From CAYZMH01 sp964479445 (GTDB lineage Bacteria > Bacteroidota > Bacteroidia > Bacteroidales > GCA-2748055): a stretch of 9,243 nucleotides of DNA. The notes under the pieces were generated by a model. It had not been told where the DNA came from. It did not search any database and saw nothing but the letters and a program-made list of their open reading frames with translations. Shown piece after piece: positions 6,556 through 9,243 of the stretch. The stretch's first letter is position 1, and every line of letters begins with the position of its first letter. A program made the translations under genes and the position numbers. The stretch is from contig CAYZMH010000106.1 in assembly GCA_964479445.1 (NCBI GenBank), forward strand, positions 1 to 9,243. The letters are read 5' to 3'.

Positions 6556-6735
6556 AATGCTCTCCATACTCCAGCCGGTCAGACCAGGCGAACCACAGTA
6601 ACCGCCCCGGCCGCTCAGAACCGGAGATATACTGCAGCCCTTCGGGTCGGTAAAAAGAAGGAATATACGAAAACTGTCCCGGTTGATAAAACGCAGGGAT
6701 ATGCTTCGCCAGCTGGCGGGAACCGCTTTTTCTGT
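6556..6735 (+). other. Spacer between the SGNH and MBOAT genes
   Basis: The spacer contains no open frame of note and no convincing terminator. It has a perfect 12-bp palindrome, CGCCAGCTGGCG, at 6707-6718, located 17 bp upstream of the candidate -7 box of the MBOAT gene. Confidence 0.5.
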
Positions 6736-6743
6736 TATATTTA
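6736..6743 (+). promoter_or_regulatory. Candidate -7 box of the MBOAT gene
   Basis: TATATTTA matches TAnnTTT and ends 18 nt before the ATG at 6762. The position expected for the -33 element has CTGG rather than TTG (6713-6716), so the match is partial. It resembles the boxes at 4893 and 8490. Confidence 0.35.
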
Positions 6744-6761
6744 GGGTTTGCAAACTGAACT

Positions 6762-8276
6762 ATGCCGACCCTCCCGGAAATTTTTCTGTTTGACCCCGAA
6801 AAACCGCTGCTCTTTACCCGGCTCTACTTCTGGGTGTTTTACGCGGTGGTGCTGATCCTGTACTCCATTATCTACCGGCAGCGGGCGGCCCGAAATGCTT
6901 TTCTCTTTGCAGCCAGCCTCTTTTTCTACTGGAAAACCTCCGGGCTGTTCTTCATGCTGCTGGTCTTTTCCACGGTATCGGATTACTACCTGGGCAACCT
7001 GATCCACTACTCCGGCAAACAGGCCTGGCGGAAGTTCGGGGTGATCATGAGCGTGTTCATCAACCTCTTCATGCTCTCCTACTTCAAGTATACCTACCTC
7101 TTTGTCGATACGGTCAACCACCTGTTCAGCACCGACATCCAGGTGGTGAACCACCTCGCCCTTGCTTCCAACCGGCTCACCGGTACCCATTTCGATATAA
7201 CGAAAATCCTCCTCCCGGTGGGGATATCCTTTTATACCTTCCAGACTATCTCCTATACGGTGGACCTCTACCGGCGAAAGATTAACCCGGTGAAACACAT
7301 CCTCGATTTCGGGTTCTATGTGTCGTTTTTTCCGCAGCTGGTGGCCGGACCCATCGTGCGGGCTTCCGAATTCATCCCGCAGCTCTATAAACGATACAGC
7401 CTCACAAAGGCGGAGTTTGGCTTTGCTGCCTTCGTAATCCTCAAGGGATTGTTTAAAAAGATGTTCATCGGCGACTACCTGGCGGTCAATTTCATCGACC
7501 GGGTCTTTGCCAACCCGGCCGGTTTCTCGGGCTTCGAAAACCTCATGGCGCTCTACGGTTACTCCCTGCAGGTGTACGTCGATTTTTCAGGGTACACCGA
7601 TATCGCCATCGGGGTGGCCCTGTTGCTGGGTTTCCGCCTGCCCAAAAACTTCAACTCTCCCTATAAAGCCACCAGCGTGGGAAACTTCTGGAAACGCTGG
7701 CACATCTCCCTCTCCTCCTGGCTGCGCGATTACCTCTACATCCCCCTGGGCGGAAACCGCAAAGGGCGGGTGTGGACCGATATCAACCTGATGATCACCA
7801 TGCTCCTGGGAGGCCTGTGGCATGGGGCCTCCTGGCAGTTTATGATGTGGGGGGGACTCAACGGACTCGGTATCGTGGTCTATAAGCTGTGGCGTAAGAT
7901 CAGTCCGTACGAACACATCAAACACTGGGCCGTCCGCTTCTGGAAAATTTTTATCACCTTCCAGTTCATCACCTTCACCCGCATCTGGTTCCGTTCCGAC
8001 TCCATGGAGCACGCCAATGAGCTGATGCGCCAGGTGGCCCACCACTTCAATGCCGCCATCATTCCCGATGTGCTCTGGAGCTACCGGTGGGTCTTCGCGG
8101 TGATGGCACTGGGATACTTCACCCACTGGGTTCCCAACCGCTGGAAAAATGCCCTGCTCAACGGCTACATCGCCGCCCCTTACTGGGCCAAGGTCCTTAT
8201 CGCCGTCCTGGTCATCTTTATCATCTACCAATCCTACTCGGCCGACCTCCAGCCATTTATATACTTCCAGTTCTGA
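6762..8276 (+). CDS. MBOAT family membrane O-acyltransferase (AlgI/PatA-like)
   Basis: A polytopic membrane protein of 504 residues, the usual length for AlgI/PatA/DltB-type MBOATs. Conserved blocks are LPVGISFYTFQTISYTVD (151-168), FFPQLVAGPIVR (189-200), VDFSGYTDIAIG (273-284), FWKRWHISLSSWLRDYLYIP (309-328, with H314) and GGLWHGASW (350-358, with the family's catalytic histidine H354). The protein ends in the hexapeptide FIYFQF (499-504). In PatA a tyrosine in the C-terminal hexapeptide is reported to be auto-acetylated and to shuttle the acetyl group to its SGNH partner; Y501 is the matching residue. The enzyme probably takes acyl groups from a cytoplasmic acyl-CoA and moves them across the inner membrane. 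The SGNH gene lies 206 bp upstream on the same strand and is its likely partner. Alginate itself is not implied, because no alginate synthesis gene is present here. Confidence 0.95.
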   Translation: MPTLPEIFLFDPEKPLLFTRLYFWVFYAVVLILYSIIYRQRAARNAFLFAASLFFYWKTSGLFFMLLVFSTVSDYYLGNLIHYSGKQAWRKFGVIMSVFINLFMLSYFKYTYLFVDTVNHLFSTDIQVVNHLALASNRLTGTHFDITKILLPVGISFYTFQTISYTVDLYRRKINPVKHILDFGFYVSFFPQLVAGPIVRASEFIPQLYKRYSLTKAEFGFAAFVILKGLFKKMFIGDYLAVNFIDRVFANPAGFSGFENLMALYGYSLQVYVDFSGYTDIAIGVALLLGFRLPKNFNSPYKATSVGNFWKRWHISLSSWLRDYLYIPLGGNRKGRVWTDINLMITMLLGGLWHGASWQFMMWGGLNGLGIVVYKLWRKISPYEHIKHWAVRFWKIFITFQFITFTRIWFRSDSMEHANELMRQVAHHFNAAIIPDVLWSYRWVFAVMALGYFTHWVPNRWKNALLNGYIAAPYWAKVLIAVLVIFIIYQSYSADLQPFIYFQF

Positions 8277-8316
8277 TACAAATGCCCTGCTGCTTCACAG
8301 GCCCAGTAGACTCCGC

Positions 8317-8455
8317 GCTCGTCGCTGGTCAGAGCGAATTTGCGTAAACCCCGCTGCTCGTCCCTGGTCCGGGTAAACCCTGTTGCTCGTCCCTGTTCCG
8401 GATGAACTCGCGTAACCTCCCGCTCGTCCCTGGTCCGCGTGAATTCGCCTGTCCC
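8317..8455 (+). repeat. Degenerate non-coding tandem repeat cluster downstream of the MBOAT gene
   Basis: Four copies of a core like GCTCGTCCCTGGTC start at 8317 (GTCGCTGG variant), 8356, 8385 (CTGTTC variant) and 8422. Copies 1, 3 and 4 are followed by a second conserved block (GAATTTGCGTAAACC, GAACTCGCGTAACC, GAATTCGCCTGTCC); copy 2 seems to lack part of it (GGGTAAACCC only). The start-to-start distances are 39, 29 and 37 bp. No convincing gene overlaps the cluster, and no cas genes or regular spacers are present. Confidence 0.75.
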
Positions 8456-8489
8456 TCCTTCACGGCATCCCGCACTCCTGAAAATTTTC

Positions 8490-8497
8490 TATCTTTA
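8490..8497 (+). promoter_or_regulatory. Candidate -7 box of the GT-C-like gene
   Basis: TATCTTTA, identical to the box upstream of the SGNH gene, ends 28 nt before the ATG at 8526. No TTG is found at 21 bp spacing upstream, so the promoter call rests on the -7 element and position. Confidence 0.35.
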
Positions 8498-8525
8498 GCC
8501 TCCGAACCCGAAAAACAGTCCCTCC

Positions 8526-9243
8526 ATGCGCAGGCGCATCTTTACCCGGGAAAATCTGCCCAGGATTACCCTTACCTTCATCCTGCTGGTGTTTGTCTAT
8601 ACCATCCTTTTTTACCATAAGTACACCGTCAATGAAGGCAAAAAGCGCGGGGTGATCAAGTGGGATGTCATCTCCTACTATGGCTACCTGCCTGCCACCT
8701 TTATCTACGGGGATGTGACACTGGATTTCATCGGGGACCGATCCTTTAACAACGATAACAAATTCTGGTATACCAAACTGGATAACGGCAGGCGGCTTAT
8801 TGTCACCTCCATGGGACTCTCTTACCTGTATGCCCCGTTTTTTTTCGCGGCACACGGACTCGCCCCGTTGCTGGGTCAGGCAGCCGACGGCTACAGCAAC
8901 ATCTACCAGCTGATGCTGGTGATGAGCGGACTCTTCTACTCCATCCTGGGACTCATTCTCCTGGCCCGCTTTCTGCGCAGCCATTTCGACCCCGTGGTCA
9001 CCTCCATGGTGGTGCTGGTGGTCGGACTCGGAACGAACCTCTACTATTATACCACCCTGGAGGCTGCCATGCCCCACAGCCATAACTTCTTCCTGGTCAC
9101 CCTCTTCATGATCACGATGGTTCGCTGGTACCGGCATCCCTCCTGGTACAACGCGGTGTTCACGGGGCTGGTGTTCGGACTCGTAGTTTTGGTGCGCCCC
9201 ACCAATATCCTGCTCTTCTTCTTCCTGCTTCTCTACGGGGTGA
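8526..9243 (+). CDS. GT-C-like polytopic membrane glycosyltransferase, N-terminal part
   Basis: An open frame begins at ATG 8526 and is still open at the window end, giving 239 residues (MRRRIFTRENLPRI...). A first membrane segment at about residues 12-30 is followed by a periplasmic-type loop with WDVISYYGYLPATFIYGD (46-63). An acidic residue just after the first membrane helix (here D47) is where GT-C enzymes such as PMT, ArnT and the GT39/GT83 groups keep a catalytic Asp. More membrane segments follow at about 92-110, 128-150, 157-175, 184-200 and 210-222, and then LVRPTN (222-227), a conserved feature of many Bacteroidota proteins annotated as family 39-like glycosyltransferases. Such enzymes move a sugar from a polyprenyl-phosphate donor to an acceptor on the outer face of the inner membrane. 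The donor and acceptor here are unknown. The start is supported by the TATCTTTA box 28 nt upstream. Confidence 0.75.
   Translation, partial: MRRRIFTRENLPRITLTFILLVFVYTILFYHKYTVNEGKKRGVIKWDVISYYGYLPATFIYGDVTLDFIGDRSFNNDNKFWYTKLDNGRRLIVTSMGLSYLYAPFFFAAHGLAPLLGQAADGYSNIYQLMLVMSGLFYSILGLILLARFLRSHFDPVVTSMVVLVVGLGTNLYYYTTLEAAMPHSHNFFLVTLFMITMVRWYRHPSWYNAVFTGLVFGLVVLVRPTNILLFFFLLLYGV

Noticed and set aside
6635..6655. CCCTTCGGG as a UUCG-tetraloop terminator after the SGNH gene
   Set aside because: The stem is only two or three pairs and no T tract follows.
6019..6753. Long minus-strand open frame of 244 codons opposite the SGNH gene end
   Set aside because: It lies antisense to a protein with clear SGNH motifs, its product has no recognisable domain, and GC-rich DNA commonly yields long antisense frames.
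8317..8455. Repeat cluster as a CRISPR array
   Set aside because: The copies are uneven in spacing and degenerate, no unique spacers of constant length separate them, and no cas gene is nearby.
8460..9137. Minus-strand open frame of 225 codons at the right end
   Set aside because: The plus-strand frame from 8526 gives a convincing polytopic membrane protein, while the minus frame gives a low-complexity His/Gly/Gln/Glu-rich product.

Overview
The window reads as chromosomal DNA of a fairly GC-rich Bacteroidota (probably Bacteroidales-type) bacterium, and most likely comes from a draft or metagenome assembly. The evidence for Bacteroidota is the gene order parA - parB - DUF5683 protein - MltD-like lytic transglycosylase, the general lack of Shine-Dalgarno sequences, and several TAnnTTTG-like -7 promoter elements. 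I cannot name a species. A run of exactly 100 N (4729-4828) lies inside the window.

Left part (1-4672). A diacylglycerol/lipid kinase gene runs leftward off the start of the window (1-413, minus strand). A 282-bp divergent spacer with candidate promoters separates it from a rightward, tightly packed cluster: parA (696-1499), parB (1511-2389), a DUF5683 envelope protein (2386-3081, ATGA overlap with parB) and a LysM-containing lytic transglycosylase (3095-4672). Gaps of 11, -4 and 13 nt suggest one operon that joins chromosome segregation to cell-wall remodelling.

Middle (4673-4905). The spacer is broken by the N gap. An identical 55-bp sequence abuts the Ns on both sides, which looks like an assembly-graph overlap rather than biology. 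If the two copies are one, the true spacer is only 78 bp.

Right part (4906-9243). Three envelope genes share one strand: a membrane-anchored periplasmic SGNH-family protein with a pentapeptide-repeat linker and a large insert in its catalytic domain (4906-6555), an MBOAT O-acyltransferase (6762-8276), and the start of a GT-C-like polytopic membrane protein (8526 to beyond the window end). The MBOAT ends in the hexapeptide FIYFQF, whose tyrosine fits the acyl-shuttle model proposed for PatA/PatB-type systems. The best working hypothesis is therefore an export-type O-acylation pair acting on an unidentified envelope glycan, possibly with a polyprenyl-sugar-dependent glycosyltransferase. Each gene has a TATnTTTA box close to its start, so each may have its own promoter. 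A degenerate non-coding repeat cluster (8317-8455) lies between the MBOAT and GT-C genes.

No RNA gene, CRISPR array, insertion sequence or parS-like site was seen.
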